Part shown: positions 38,257-51,599 of the stretch, piece by piece
How the letters are laid out: every line of letters begins with the position of its first letter
Position numbering within the stretch: position 1 is the stretch's first letter
Origin: Agelaius tricolor
Lineage: Eukaryota > Chordata > Aves > Passeriformes > Icteridae
Assembly: GCA_023055355.1 (NCBI GenBank)
Contig: JALJCS010000001.1
Location: 54,503,381-54,567,380 of the forward strand
Direction of reading: 5' to 3'
DNA: 64,000 nt
The notes under the pieces: model-generated
Told to the model about the DNA's origin: nothing
Databases searched by the model: none
Seen by the model: only the letters and a program-made list of their open reading frames with translations
Made by a program: the position numbers and the translations under genes

Positions 38257-40389
38257 AGTCCACATATATTTTCTAGCAAAACAAATGGTTATCAAATTCC
38301 AATAGAAGCATGCAAAATACTTAGCTTTTATTTTTGTTTGATGCACCTTCTTCATTTTAAAGTGATTAATTACTTCAATTAATCTTCCTTGAAAATGCTT
38401 TTCTCTCTACTATTCTATATGGTAATAGATTGTTCTTCTGGTGGAGGCATTGTAAACTAACACTTTGAGAAGTCTGCAATATCTCCCACACTGATTTAGG
38501 CTCTCATATAAAGCAAGTGGTGAGAAATCAGGTACAAGGAAGGAATAAGATGCTGTTTACACATTTGACTGTTAGACTCGCACCTTTTATAGTACATCCC
38601 CAGCCACTTTAAACAGTCAAGTGCTTCAATAATTTAGTCTCTATCCTTCTGACAATTTCATTCTCACCTCATTTGCTATAGAAGTTAAAACATTTCAGTC
38701 AACCTTGAGGAAGCCGTGCTTCCTTCTCCTCCTTCCCCTGTACACACTGGGGGGAAAATAGTGTATCTGAAAATCATGCCACTAGCTGAACCTCAAATTA
38801 TAAGAGAGAACCAAAAAAGAGACAAAAACTTTAACACTACAAAAGACTCCTCCGAATTTTTTGAAAACAAGCAACTTTTCAGAGGATACCTAACTCCGAA
38901 ACCTAAGCCTAAGCCAAATAAACTGACGCCCTTTGTGAGAAAGATTCCTTAAAAAGGATGCAAACAAAAATGTGGTTGTGCCAGCCTCCAAAAAGTGGAA
39001 AGCACTGACATCCTGCTACAAAGATACCAGTGGAATTATTAATCACAATAATACTTCAGTTTGGGCATTTGAAATACTTTACTAAGAAAGGCTAAGTGAG
39101 CCTAGAGATAATTAAGGATTATGGTACCCATTTTTCAGGATGCGTGGGTAAATCTCTTTAGCAAATTGTGGTTTTTCCTCTTTAACCATTTTGAAAACAC
39201 GATACTGCCAAGAAGAGCTCTATGCAGGATAGGCATCCCTGTGTTTTCTTTTGTCCTAAACAATTTCATCCCTCAGCATAACACCACTTTCATCACCTTG
39301 GAACACACCCGCAGTGTTCAGAACAAACCTTATTTGCTCTCACAACCACCGTCCCTCTCGGTGGCAGAGATCTCCTGGCAGGGCTGCCCCTTCCTAACTC
39401 CCCATGCCCAGCACAGCCCCTCAGCCCCCCAAAGCACTCACTGGGTTTGCTACTCTGCACAATGCCCCACAGAGAGGCCCCCTGGAGCAATCAGTGGGGG
39501 GAATGTGGAGTCACAGGAAGCACCAGTGCTGGGTGAGGAGGATCACCACAGCAGGGAAGCTCCTTCCCAGAGGTGCCCACTTCTCTGCATGCTGAAGTGC
39601 CAGCAGCGGGTAAAGAGTTTTCAGTGGACTGTGAAGCAGCATCTACACAACAAAACTGCTGCCCTATTTCCAAATCAAAAGCTTGCATCTATGTACAGAG
39701 GAAATTGCATACCTAAGCATGAAGGTCAACTGATCTGGAAATTCATCCTGGTATTTTCAAATTTGCCAGTATGCCAGTATGTCTGCAAATATGCTGGGAA
39801 AAAATAAACAATACTGACAGTTCTTACATGCAAAAATTTGACATACCAAAAGAAAAGCAGCAGCAAAAAAATCTCTGAATAGGCATTGTACAAATGACAA
39901 CAAAATAGAAATGTATCGAACTTAAGCAGAAATGGTTATGAAAACCATTAGTTCCAACAGGTTATAGCAAGACAAGAAGAGGAAGCGAAGTTAGTTCAGA
40001 ACTCCAACACAAGTCTGGAATCATTTGCCTTTATGAAAACACTGTAAATAGTGGAAGGAATTAATTTCACCTGCCCTTTGACATCAACACCTGAGCTTAT
40101 CAGCTTAGCCTTTCTTTAGAGCAAGGGGAAAAACATGAAACTTTAGGAGCATGATTCACTAGACCAGAACTACACATCTACTTTAGGATGAGATGATTCA
40201 CATGAAGAGCTGACTATTTTTTTGCACCAAAGATACACAAAAAGATCAGGTACAAATGCCTACAGTACATATGGTTACATGAGTTCCACCCTTGATATCA
40301 TATTTTTCGAAGATACTCACAGCTTATTTGGCCACCACAATCAATGCATTCTGTATAATTATTACCCTTGGGGAAAAAAAAAATACTCT

Positions 40390-40480
40390 CTGCCTCAGCT
40401 TCTCTCCTCTTAAGAGAGGGATAACGATGGCTTCCTGCTCCAGACAAATGTTAAGAAATTGCCTGTCATTATTTATAGAC
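40390..40480 (+). repeat. MIR-like SINE core relic
   Basis: CTGCCTCAGCTTCTCTCCTC followed by GAGAGGGATAACGATGGC matches the well-known MIR core 'gcctcagtttcctcatctgtaaaatggggataatgatggc'. Only the core is recognisable. Confidence 0.6.
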
Positions 40481-41316
40481 TAATTTTACACTCAAGAGGC
40501 AAAGTAGGAGGAGTTTAGGCTGACAGAACCACCACTTGTACCACCAACAAAGGGGCTGTCATGGCCTGATGCCCACCCTCAGTCGAACTGGCCATATTCT
40601 CCCTTGCTTTACCTCTGTGCTGCAAAGATTATGCTGCAAGTCAGATCTGCTCAATGATCTGGCTGAAAGCTAAACATTCACAGGTCTTACTTGGCAGGAT
40701 TAGTTTTCAGACAAATCTTCCAGCGGATGCGATTCACCTTATGACACAAGGGAAGCAGCAGGGAGCTGATAAAAAGGTGGGGACTGGTCTTAACAGCAGA
40801 AGTGAAGTCTTAGATCAGCTTCAGACAACCATCAGACTCTATAGTGGTGCAAGATCTTTTAGCAACACAAAACTGGATGAAAGAGTACTCAAGGAGTGTA
40901 ACAAAAGGCTACTGAAAAATGCAGAAATAAACAAATTAGATTTTCAAGTTTTCTTCAGTTTCTCCCAAGAGAAATTCTGGCTTGGTATCTACACAAAAAG
41001 CAGATGTCCATTTGGATCAACACCTATTTTCCTGTGCATTTATGTGTTACAAACTTTCTCCTGTTAATTTGCTCTTTGTTTCAGCCTGTAATCCTCAAAA
41101 GCCAAGGACAAAAAGCTGTCTTTCTGAGGAATACCCTCGTGGACCTTCTGATCGATGTACATAGACTGAACTCAATTTAAAAATATATTTGCTGCTTAGT
41201 CCCAAGTATTAATCTAAAAATGACAAACAAAACACGTTACTGAATGCTCAGTATCAAACATTTGGGGGAAAAAAATGGGAAAAAACCCACCCCATCATGT
41301 TCATTGTCTTTTTGGG

Positions 41317-41337
41317 TATATATATATATATATATAT
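41317..41337. repeat. (TA)n microsatellite
   Basis: About ten uninterrupted TA units followed by TGTAAA. Confidence 0.95.
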
Positions 41338-43914
41338 GTAAACCCACTTCTGGAGAGGAAAATTGCATTTCTTTCTACTTCTACTAGGCTGAGATAATTT
41401 GCTCAAGTAAGACAGACAACCATATGCGAGACCAAGAATTTCAAGAATGTAAAAATGTCATCAGAAATCATAAATATTTGAACCTTCCATTATGATGCCA
41501 TGACTAGCTGCAGCCTTTAAGAAAAAGCATCTACTTTCTTCTTCCATCTCATCAAGGAAGACATCAGCCACAAGCAAATGAAGAATTTAAACTGAATGTT
41601 AAAAAGCAGGAGTAGAGAAAAGAAACACAGAGGGTAAATCAGACAATGTGGGATTCTTTTTCCAGGCAACAAGATTGTTGCAAATAAACATCGAGGTGTA
41701 ATTAGAGGCAAAGCAACAGAATTTGGAAACTATCACACAGGAAGAAACTGGCCTCAGTTCTTTCTTGAATTACTAAGCTATTCTTCTACAACAATGGAAC
41801 CTTAACTCACTTTTGAAATAGGCTTCATTCACCATCTTCATAAGATAGATCCCCTCAAATGAAATATGACATTGCAGAATAACAAACAACCATTGCTGGC
41901 ACCCCCAATCTTCTGAGAATTAAAAGGAAAGGAAATCTATGAAATGAAGTATCAAGTTCTATAAAATTGTATAGAACATACCTAGTACACCACATCACTA
42001 CTTCATATAGACAATCTTATGCCAAGTGTTTCCTCTCCTCAGTTCCAGTCTTTTCTACACTTTCCACATGTACAGCAACACCACACTTGAATTTTCATGT
42101 AAACATCTTTTCAAATATATTTTGGGCCAACAGATTTTTTTTTAACCACACCTGTCAGCCAGGTAAAAATTATGCACATCAACATTTACATTTCAGCTTG
42201 GTTTTGTCTCCTTTGTTTGTTTCCTTCCTTCAAGTCTGCTATTGCTTAGAAGATCAGCAATAGAGGAACCTGAAACAAAAATACCAGCACCATCACACAT
42301 AGATAACTACTTGCACAGTTTTTACTGTTATACTGCCAAGTCTTGTCAGGATTTGGGGGCTTGCTTGGTTGGTTTTTTAGTGGCTTTTTTTTTCCCTTTT
42401 TCTTAAATGCAACGTGACCCCTAGTCACTAGGAGAGCCTGCACAGGAAGCTGGATAGTGAAGACACTTTCCCTGCTGCCACTCTTTGCCCAACAACTTTT
42501 GTCAACTTGGAGGACAGAGGAGCAAATACTAGTCAGAGAGATGGATGGGTACCTGGATCACTCAAAAGCTATTTTCTCAGTGACTATACAGTCACACCAA
42601 TCACTCTTTATACAACTGTTAAAATTGCAGAAGACAGTAAGGATGACTTTCCCATCACTCTCATGACTTGGAAAGTGAGAAAGACATCTTAAGAAAGAAA
42701 AAGAAGTATCACAAGACAAAGGAGCAAAAAATTTGGATAAAACAAAGTACTATGACTTTGGGAAGAAAATAAATGAAACAGATTAAAATAACCCACAAAT
42801 AAATCTTTCACTCACTGAAGGGGGAAATACAGAGGAAGAGTGTTGAGCAACCACACCACACAACAGAGCTGACACGTAACAACATTAGGATCTGCAGAAA
42901 AAGTAGAAGACTGCATCCACCATTCTGTCAACCACATTCCAACAAAGTAACAGCTCACTCAGGCCCTCCTCAACCTTGCTCTTAATGAGAATGTGTATTG
43001 TTACTGTTGCTATTATTATTGAAATAAGCTGAAGAACTAAAAGGAGGAATGTGCGGCTATGCCAAATCTTCCCGGGACAGAGAATCCCTCTCCACTGCTT
43101 GTTCAAACAGCTGCATTCAGCAAGTTTCCTGTGAACAACCAAATCCCTAAATGTCCCAATATATGAAACAACCAGTCCATGTACCTAAATCTAAAACTTT
43201 TCAAGGGTCCCAATTAATCCAGAAAATGTTCTGATTGCCATGAGCAATCACATATAAAGCCCTCAACAGCTTAGACTGAAGTAGCCTTTAGACTTTTAGC
43301 TAAATCTTGGAAAAATCTTTGAGTATTGGCCTCTACTCCAACACCTTGATCACTTCAAGAAATGTGAGACACTTTGTTTCATACGCTGCTGCCCCATCAG
43401 TCCCTCCTCTTTAAAGGAAAAGTTCAATTAAATTGGGAACTTTTCTTCTGAATGATTTTAAATGGGTTTTTTTTTAGTTGTGGTTGGATCTCAGTTAGTG
43501 TAATTGCTATTTATATCAAAACATTAAAAGGTCTGGTTATGGGGTTTATTAGAAAAGTAAAATGTGTTTTTAATACTTAAAAAAACCCACAACAAAATAC
43601 TCCATAGCACTATTTCCATTTGTATTTGCATACCACATGTTCAACAACAAAAAGAGCATTCTGCAGAAAGTTAAAAATCTCAGAAATGTTGCTGAATTAG
43701 TAGCTCCTACAGTTTGTTAGTAGGAAAACCGGCTCTGTGCCAGGCTGAAAGTGGGGGGGCTATCACAAGGGATGTGCGTTAGCTTCGGGATTTAAAAGAA
43801 AAAAACACATATATTGTAAATCAAAACGTAACATACAAGACAAACAAATGCAGTATCTCTTTGCTAGCAAAATTTTTAAATGTAAAAGAGGTGTCAGTTA
43901 AGATGCTAGAAACA

Positions 43915-44420
43915 CTCCACACGGTGCTGCTCCTCAGATGCGAAGGCAGAGCAAGGCTTCTCCCCTCTCCCCAAGGCAGCCGGGCCGCCAGGGGCCACGG
44001 CTGGACACGAACGCGGTGCCCACACTCGCCGGTCGCACCGGTGCGGGCCGGGGCATCCCGCGGCCGGGAGCAGCGCCTGGCCCGCTGCCCGAGCGGCGAG
44101 GCTGTTGAAAAGCAATAGATAGCTTCTGGCAGCGGCAAAGGGGAAAATATTTTGATCATGTGACGCCACACAAGCGAAGTAGTTCGCTCCGTGTGTGCAA
44201 CTTGCACAAACGCTGCCACCGGCCCGGCACCCCGCCGCCCCCCCGCCTTTCCCGTGCCCGCATCCCGCCTGGGAAATGCCTCCGTCAGGCACCGCTGCGG
44301 CAAAACAGCCAGCGGCACCCACACACCCGGCACGGCCCACGGCCACCGCGGGCCCGGCACCGAGAGGGCACCTCCCGCACACAACTCGACCTTTCTGCCT
44401 ACACGAAGGGACAACTTTCA
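43915..44420. promoter_or_regulatory. Intronic CpG island, possible alternative promoter or enhancer
   Basis: An isolated, sharply bounded GC- and CpG-rich island lies in AT-rich intron 1, about 9 kb downstream of exon 1. It contains a CTCF-like core near 43984-43996 (CCGCCAGGGGCCA, imperfect), an E-box of the TFE/MITF type (TCATGTGAC, about 44156-44164), and two adjacent perfect short inverted repeats: AGCGAA/TTCGCT at 44173-44188 and TGTGCAA/TTGCACA at 44194-44208. Open frames on both strands (up to 197 codons on minus) resemble no protein I know and are attributed to base composition. Confidence 0.5.
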
Positions 44421-45149
44421 GATAGAAGTAAAACTGACACGTAAAATCATTTTGCTACTGCTGGTACGCAGCTAAAACAGCCTCAAATGTAACTACCTCT
44501 ATTTTTCCAAATATATTCCTTTAAATAGCTTCTATGGCCAACCATAAACTTAAAACAGCAACAGCTCTGAAGAACATGCTTATTAATTTTCTTTGCTTGG
44601 GAATTTCAATCAAATAAGAAACATCAATTAAAAAAAAAATTCACAAAAGTGCAATTATTTTCCATAAATCATGCCTGAAAATAAGACATCAATACTAACG
44701 TTTCATATAAACAGAAAATCCAAGATATTCACAACATAAATTGCTACACAACAAAAAAAAAAAATACAGAACTCCATACATTCCATCCAAATCAAAGGCT
44801 GCAAACAAACCAGCATATTCCTTTGATGCTGTCAAAACAAACCTCCTTATCTTTATTTTTAACTTTAAAAGAATAAAATTTAAGAACTACAAATCCTGTC
44901 CTTGTGCTTTCAAAAGAAATTTTCAGAGCTGATGTTTCAGTATCTTGCTTACAAACAAGTAAGTCTGACAAGCTAACCAAATAACACGATCAATGCTGGG
45001 AACACCAAGTCTCTGATCCCATCCAAACAGAGGAAGGCACATTGCAGACTGGATACCTTCCCATGTTACAAATATTTAGGCTGCCTATTTATTCTGCCTT
45101 ACTCAGTAATTAAAATTAAAACTGCACATCAAACTCAAATGATTAAACA

Positions 45150-45240
45150 AGGCAAATATTATCCTTATTTTAACATGGGGAAACTGAGGTATCAGTCAGT
45201 GAAACCAGCTACCTTTAAGTCATGCAGACTGCTGAGAGAT
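45150..45240 (-). repeat. MIR/L2-like relic (reverse orientation)
   Basis: The minus strand carries ATACCTCAGTTTCCCCATGT followed by TAAAATAAGGATAAT, the MIR-core pattern. On the plus strand the same stretch reads GGGGAAACTGAGGTATCAGT. Flanking similarity fades quickly. Confidence 0.55.
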
Positions 45241-45955
45241 ATCAAGAATTCCTGCACCAATTCTCTACTAATATCATTTTCCTGAAGTCACATAATTTAC
45301 TTTCCATGGCTGAATTCACTGCCTGTGTAAAGAAGGCACTATTCCACTTCAATCAATCTGTGAATTAAGCCATGTCCACACAGGGAGCAGCACACATGAC
45401 TACAATTATATTTTAAAAGAGGATCCCTCCTTTTGGGATTTTTCCGAACCGATTTCCTTTCTTTACTCGAACAAAGAAAGAACAACCATGCTCCAACCTG
45501 AGGTCCTTCTGTGAAAGACAGCTGTACCAGGGACTGCTACAGCCAGGCCAGCCCTCTCTTTGCCACACAACACAGACCTCTTTGCCCTTTTAAAAGGTGA
45601 CCAAAACCTGTTGTGGAACTATCCACCTTCTGAGAAACTCAGCAAAATACCTCAATAGCCATACCCGCAAACCCTTCAAGAGAGGCTTCTTATAAAGGCT
45701 GTTATTTTGGCGGTGAAGATACGCTACCACCCCAATGGTAAACTAAATGCAAAGGGGTTTGCCACAACAGCTATTAGTCAAGGATGCAATTAATTCCCTG
45801 AATCTAACTATGTAGCTGCAACAACAGAACTTTACAGTGAACCTAGCCACGTGGTCTTTAAAGGGCAAGTAAATTGATTCAGTAACTTGGCAGAATTACA
45901 TCCAAGAGAAAGCCCTGCTACACAAAATTTCTTTTTTGAGTAAGTAGATACCTAA

Positions 45956-46018
45956 AACAAATACCAAACAAAACAAAAAACAAGAGACATTAAAAACCCA
46001 AACCACTCCCCAAAACCA
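45956..46018 (+). repeat. A/C-rich low-complexity tract
   Basis: ACAAATACCAAACAAAACAA and similar words, ending in CCCCAAAACCAC. Confidence 0.85.
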
Positions 46019-47569
46019 CATGAGTATAAAAAATTGAAGTAGAAGCTTGCAAGACTCTAATAGTAACACAACTAACACTACCCCTTAAAAAAAAAAAAAA
46101 AGGGAATTTATACATGAAGGGTTTTCCCCATTTTCATAGTCATTCTTTTTTTAGCAACAAACTAAAATTCCATATATATCTACTTCCTTAATTTATAAAA
46201 AAAGTTAAAAAAATTACAAGAATATTCTTTCCCCACCCTCCAATGGTCAGAAAGAGACTGATGTGGGTAGCAGGGGAGATCAGTGGCACAGCTTTACAGA
46301 TGGAAGTGTCAGAGGGCCTATCACGCAGATGGATGTCTTCATAAACAATTACTACATCACAAACCTGAATTCAGTATCTTTTCAAATCTGAGAAGCCTAC
46401 AACATAGGGCAAGGACAGAGCACAGCAGTGAATTCTTAAAGCAGGACATCATTTGGCAATTGTGCATGTTTAGGTGCAAAAGATTAATTAACAGCTCTTA
46501 AAATTGGAGAAAAACTAATAAATAGATTACATACTTCTACACATGCTTAGTCCTTCTGATGTAGTTACTAACCCACAATGACTCAAATGCAAAAACTAAT
46601 AGGAACGTAGATTGCACACTGATAGGTCTGTACTGAAAGCAATTCCTTATACATGCTGCAGAATCATCAAACTCTGTTTTATATCCACAAATTGGCCACT
46701 ACACATTCAGAAATTCAGCCACTCCATAAACTTGTTAAATTTATAAGGAAACTAACATTTCCACTATACATGGAATATAAATGCACAATGTATCAACGCC
46801 CTTTCAAATCATGCCTGCCAAAAACTTTTACACAGATTTCACGTTGGTTTTAATAAACATAGGTAAAACATTTTAATAAAAGCTTCAGGACAATGATCTC
46901 AAGTTTCCCAATTTCCAAAACAACTGCAGGCACCTTCAGATAACATAAGCATACTACATTGCGAATACAAAGTTTGATAAAAGGTACTGTGTATTTGCAA
47001 TAAGAACAATTCCTATGTGAAAAGCAATCTCTAAGTAAGACACAACAACTGTGATTTCTGCATCAAATCCGTTCACTTCAAAACTGAAGATAATGTATCT
47101 GCCAGATAAAACAACCGGACTTGGTGGTAAGGAAGTCTGTGCGTGCACCCCCGCAGTCACCCCGCCCCAACACACACCAGTGCTCTGTGCAGAATACTCA
47201 TCAAAAGACAAGTTCCATGACACTCGTTAAGGTCCTGGGCACTTGTTCAACTCAAGTTTCCTCAGTTTAATTTCTATGAGAAATCAAGCATCTTTATATA
47301 GATGATATTGGGTATGTAATGATAAAACACTGCAAGGAATACTGAAATTTTGAATTATGGTGCCTTTAGTTTAAGGTGACTGTCCTGATAGAGCACACAA
47401 ATCCCTTGTTTCACTCAGTTATTTGTCTTCTTACTCACTGAATAGATTCCAGTAAAGCTTACGGTCTCCCACAACAGAATGTGTACACAATAAGACTGGA
47501 TTTATTCAAAAGCTCGAGTTTATGGCACCAAGACCCTGGTTATTTCCAAAACACCTGCCCTCAGGTGTG

Positions 47570-47720
47570 CCTGTCTGAAGCAAAGTGGATGTAATGTGCC
47601 TTAGTTTCCCCACCCTGTACAACAGGAAGAATAATTTTTTACTGCAGTCCAAGGCACTCTAGAAAAACAGTGTAAAGATCAAATGTACTTGGAATATTGT
47701 TACTGAGAAGATAAAGGTAG
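47570..47720 (+). repeat. MIR-like SINE relic
   Basis: GTGCCTTAGTTTCCCCACCC, then ACAGGAAGAATAAT and GTAAAGATCAAATGTACTTG, follow the order of the MIR core and 3' part. It is diverged. Confidence 0.55.
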
Positions 47721-50699
47721 TCAGAATAAATTCCGTACAAATTAGCCACTGTCCCCACTGTTTACAGCCTCACATAGGTTTTTTAAGATACATTCATCCT
47801 TGAGGATTCCTTAACTGCAGTGGAACACCACCATGAATGTTTTTGGCTTTTTTGGAGCTGACATATTCCTGGTGGATCACTGGATGCCACAGTCTCAGAA
47901 CTGGAAGTACAACAACGGAAACTGTCTGGCCTGGTACCATTGGGGAACAGAAAAAGTAAAAGGGTAATACTATGATCTAAATGGCAAAACATACATGTAA
48001 TGTACAGAAATCCTTCAGGTCTACTAAAAAATCTTTTTAAATTTATTAACAGGTAAGACTTCCTTAAAATAAATTTTACTCTAGGATGATTAGCTCCACA
48101 AGATTTTTGTGCATCACATTTATCTGCTTCTATAAGCACCAAGCAATACAAAAACAACACCGCTAAGCAGCACTTTTACTAGTTTTCAAAACAAATTTGA
48201 AAACCACTAAGGTATACTTTTAATTTAAGTTTAATTAAAGTCCTCATTCAATCGTACCAAAACATATATTTAACACTATGTAAATAGCCCCAAAATTGAA
48301 AGAAAAAAGTTTTTTTCCCAAGTACCTTAATAATCACAATTCTAAAATATATTCTAGTAAGTTAGCCTACCACAAACACATGCTACTGAAATTCTGCAGC
48401 CTTGAGCATGCATGCACAGTGAGTGTGGCAACACTGCTTTACATATCCACAGAGAATCTTCAAAGCCTCCTGATAAACGGCACATTTTGAAGAAGTACTA
48501 AAAGATGTAACTGGTATAGGGCACAGGTACAATCTCAGGGACCAAAGAATAAATAAACTATGCCATTCTCACATTAACAATTAGAATATCAAAATACCTA
48601 TAACAAAACACTTGAGGAATAAAAGTAACAAAAATCTATCAGTAGCTAATCAAACTTGTTTTCATTGCACGAATGTAATCTAGTTTTAACTAAGATAGTA
48701 TTTCAGAATGAACAAGCATCACCTAACAGATCATGCTTAGTAATTCCAAAAACATTATTTTACGTATGTAACTAGAAAATTTAGCAATGGATTAAATGCC
48801 TTAGTTTTTGTGCCCTGAAATTCAGATCAGAATGCCAAAATGACAGTAATCGACTGCTTAGTAGAAGAATCCTTACATTATGGAAGCAGTAACAGAGTAG
48901 GCAGGTTTGCATCTCTCTTTCTTCATTGTATCTTGTACACAGGGTTCTGCTGTTCCATGTGTAGGCATAAGCGCTACTACAGAAACCAATAACTGAACAC
49001 CAAACCACAAAGTGTCAAATATATGGTCGTAATATATATATAGATGCTACTAACTGTGAATATTGCTATTTGCTACTTCTAAATAGAAGCTATGTGAATA
49101 CTAAACTGTTTATTTGAAACTGCATAGGGAAAAATATATTTTATTCTCCCATTGAGACATCAAGAATCTATTCACCACACTAACAGCTGTTTAATGGCCT
49201 TCAGGCACAGGACATGATTCTGCAGCCTTGGCTTAGCCAGAACTGTCAATACAGGCAATCTATTTGGCATAAAAAGAGCTGCAGAATCAGGCATATTCAG
49301 AGTTTCTCTGCAACAAAACAAACAATACATACACAAACTCAGAGCAGCTCGACATATTTTTTTCTAACACTTCCTCTGTATCTCATACAGGTACTCCTGA
49401 AAAGACCCAGGTTCTCTCCTTTTGTGTAGGTGTATGTAAAACATACACACGTGCACAAAGGAGAAAGACGTGTATAAAGTGCACACTGAGAGGCTAGCTA
49501 ATGTGTTAAACTGCTGCAGTGCAAATCAGAAGTGAAGAATAAAAGGAGACTTAGGACTCTAAATATCTGTATGTTGTCAAGGATTAATTAATCAATAATC
49601 AAAAGACCTGAATGACAAGGTACTGTACCAGCATCATACAAGTCCCCCACCATGAAATCAATGTATCTGTGTGCGCAACATGCATCTGCCCCGAAAATGT
49701 GTGTTTCTTCCGAAGCAGGAAGCCTCTACTGCAAGCTTCCATCACATCTCTCTGTTGGGTAAGGTGATTAAATTAAATGGAAGCAAAATTTTCTTAAATA
49801 ATTCAATAGGCTGGACAAATACAGAACTTAGTTCATAGTAGGATGCCACAGTTTTTCTTATTACAAAAATTACCCATGCCGAGGCAAGACTTTCCTGAAC
49901 AAGCATCTCAGATGTTGTAACCTACTGTCGGTCCTTTTTCTCTGTTCACAGGACAATAGTTCCTTATAGGCTTAGGGGCCAATCAACATCTGCTTTACAA
50001 AGACACATGACAAGTGAGCATATTCTAATGTGTGTATACACATATCGAGAGCACACACACAGATGATTATTAGAAAAATGAAGAGAAGCCTTCTGTTCAG
50101 ATGCTGGACTAAATATTCCGGTTTTCTTTTTCAAAGAGCAATCAATTTCTCTACTTACAGAGAAATTGACATGTGGGAATTAAAAATAAATAACAGTGTA
50201 CAAAACCAATTGTGTTCTGCAAGCTAATGGTAACTACTTTTTGACACAACCCATTTTATACATCAAAAAATATTAATTTAAAACCTAAAAAAAAATTTTA
50301 TCTCAATCTCTTACTGGTTAAAGGGAAAAGTCATAATATAAAAAACAATTATGTCTTGTCTTTATGACAATTATTTTGAGGAAAAAATAATTTAAAAAAA
50401 CAATCAAAGAAATTTTGCTCTTGCCAGACTATTATTCTTTCTAAGCTGCATGCCAATCCTTACGGTGAAAAAAAGAAATCTGTAAGATAGGATGATAGGA
50501 TGCAAACCCATAAATATAAGGAAGTATTTCTAAGGGTCATACTGAGGACATAAATGAATTTATTCTCACTCCTCCAATAAAAATAAAATACTTTAAACAA
50601 TCTCTGCCACGAAGAAAGAGCACCCTGAACTAGCATGTACGATGTGTGACAACGGTTTTCCTAGCTTTTAAAGCCACAAATTCTGAATTACCTGTTAAA

Positions 50700-50816
50700 A
50701 AGGAGATGATGCAAATATTTTTAGAGTAATTATGAAAGGTTATGCATACGAGGCCTCATTACATTATGGCTTCCAGTGACCCTTTTACCATTGCAAATTT
50801 AAAAAATGGTAAAAAT
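50700..50816. promoter_or_regulatory. Octamer/homeodomain-word cluster with inverted repeat
   Basis: An exact POU octamer ATGCAAAT lies at 50709-50716. A second TTGCAAAT lies at 50791-50798, and ATTA/TAAT words lie between them. TTTTACCATT (50783-50792) and AATGGTAAAA (50805-50814) form a perfect 10-base inverted repeat around the second octamer-like word. It looks like a conserved intronic enhancer core, but conservation cannot be seen from one genome. Confidence 0.3.
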
Positions 50817-51599
50817 TAACACATACACACACAGACACAAATCTTATTTCCTTGGAAGAAAAAGAAAGGAAAATGGAATAAAAACTAAAAACATGACAGG
50901 AATGGTCTGTCAGAAGTAGACAAACACACACATAGCCCATCTAAGGGCTTACTATTTTTTTTCAGGATTAATACACCATTTGCAATATTAAGCGGTGATT
51001 TTTCCAGATTCTATTCATTACTTTATTGAAAGATCCAGCCGTTGGAGGACCCCAAAATCATACACCTGCATTTGTTCCTGTCAGACCTTGCTGTTAAAAG
51101 CTGTTAAAAGATTTAACAGTTCTTAATAGAAAGATCTTGTTGAAGGGAGAAGAAACCCATAAAAATCTAATGCACTACTCCATTTAACACAATTCACTTT
51201 CCTACTGAGAATTCGAGCCTAATCTCACACTTGTGTAGAAAAATAATGAGATCAACAACTCCCGATGCTTCTTGAAGTATTCTAACCGCAATTCAAACCC
51301 AAAAGCAGGTTTTCTCCCGAATATCTGGATTTGTTGCAGAGCTGAAACAAACACAATCTCTGGCAGAGCGGTTCCTTCTTCCCTTCTTTGTACAATACAC
51401 GGCATTTTCTCACCTACAGCAGCTCACATGCAAACACGATCTTTATAAGAGGCATGCACAGGATAGGCATCGAGCTAACAGAAACGCAACGAAACTAGTA
51501 TTTGGTTTCTTTTTTTTAATAAAAATCCGATCCCTTGAATAACATCCGTAATCTGCAACATTACAAAATCTTTAGGTTTGTCAGGGTTTTTTGTTTTGT

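Noticed and set aside
43821..44414. 197-codon minus-strand open frame
   Set aside because: It overlaps a second open frame and others on the opposite strand in a CpG island. It has no similarity I recognise.
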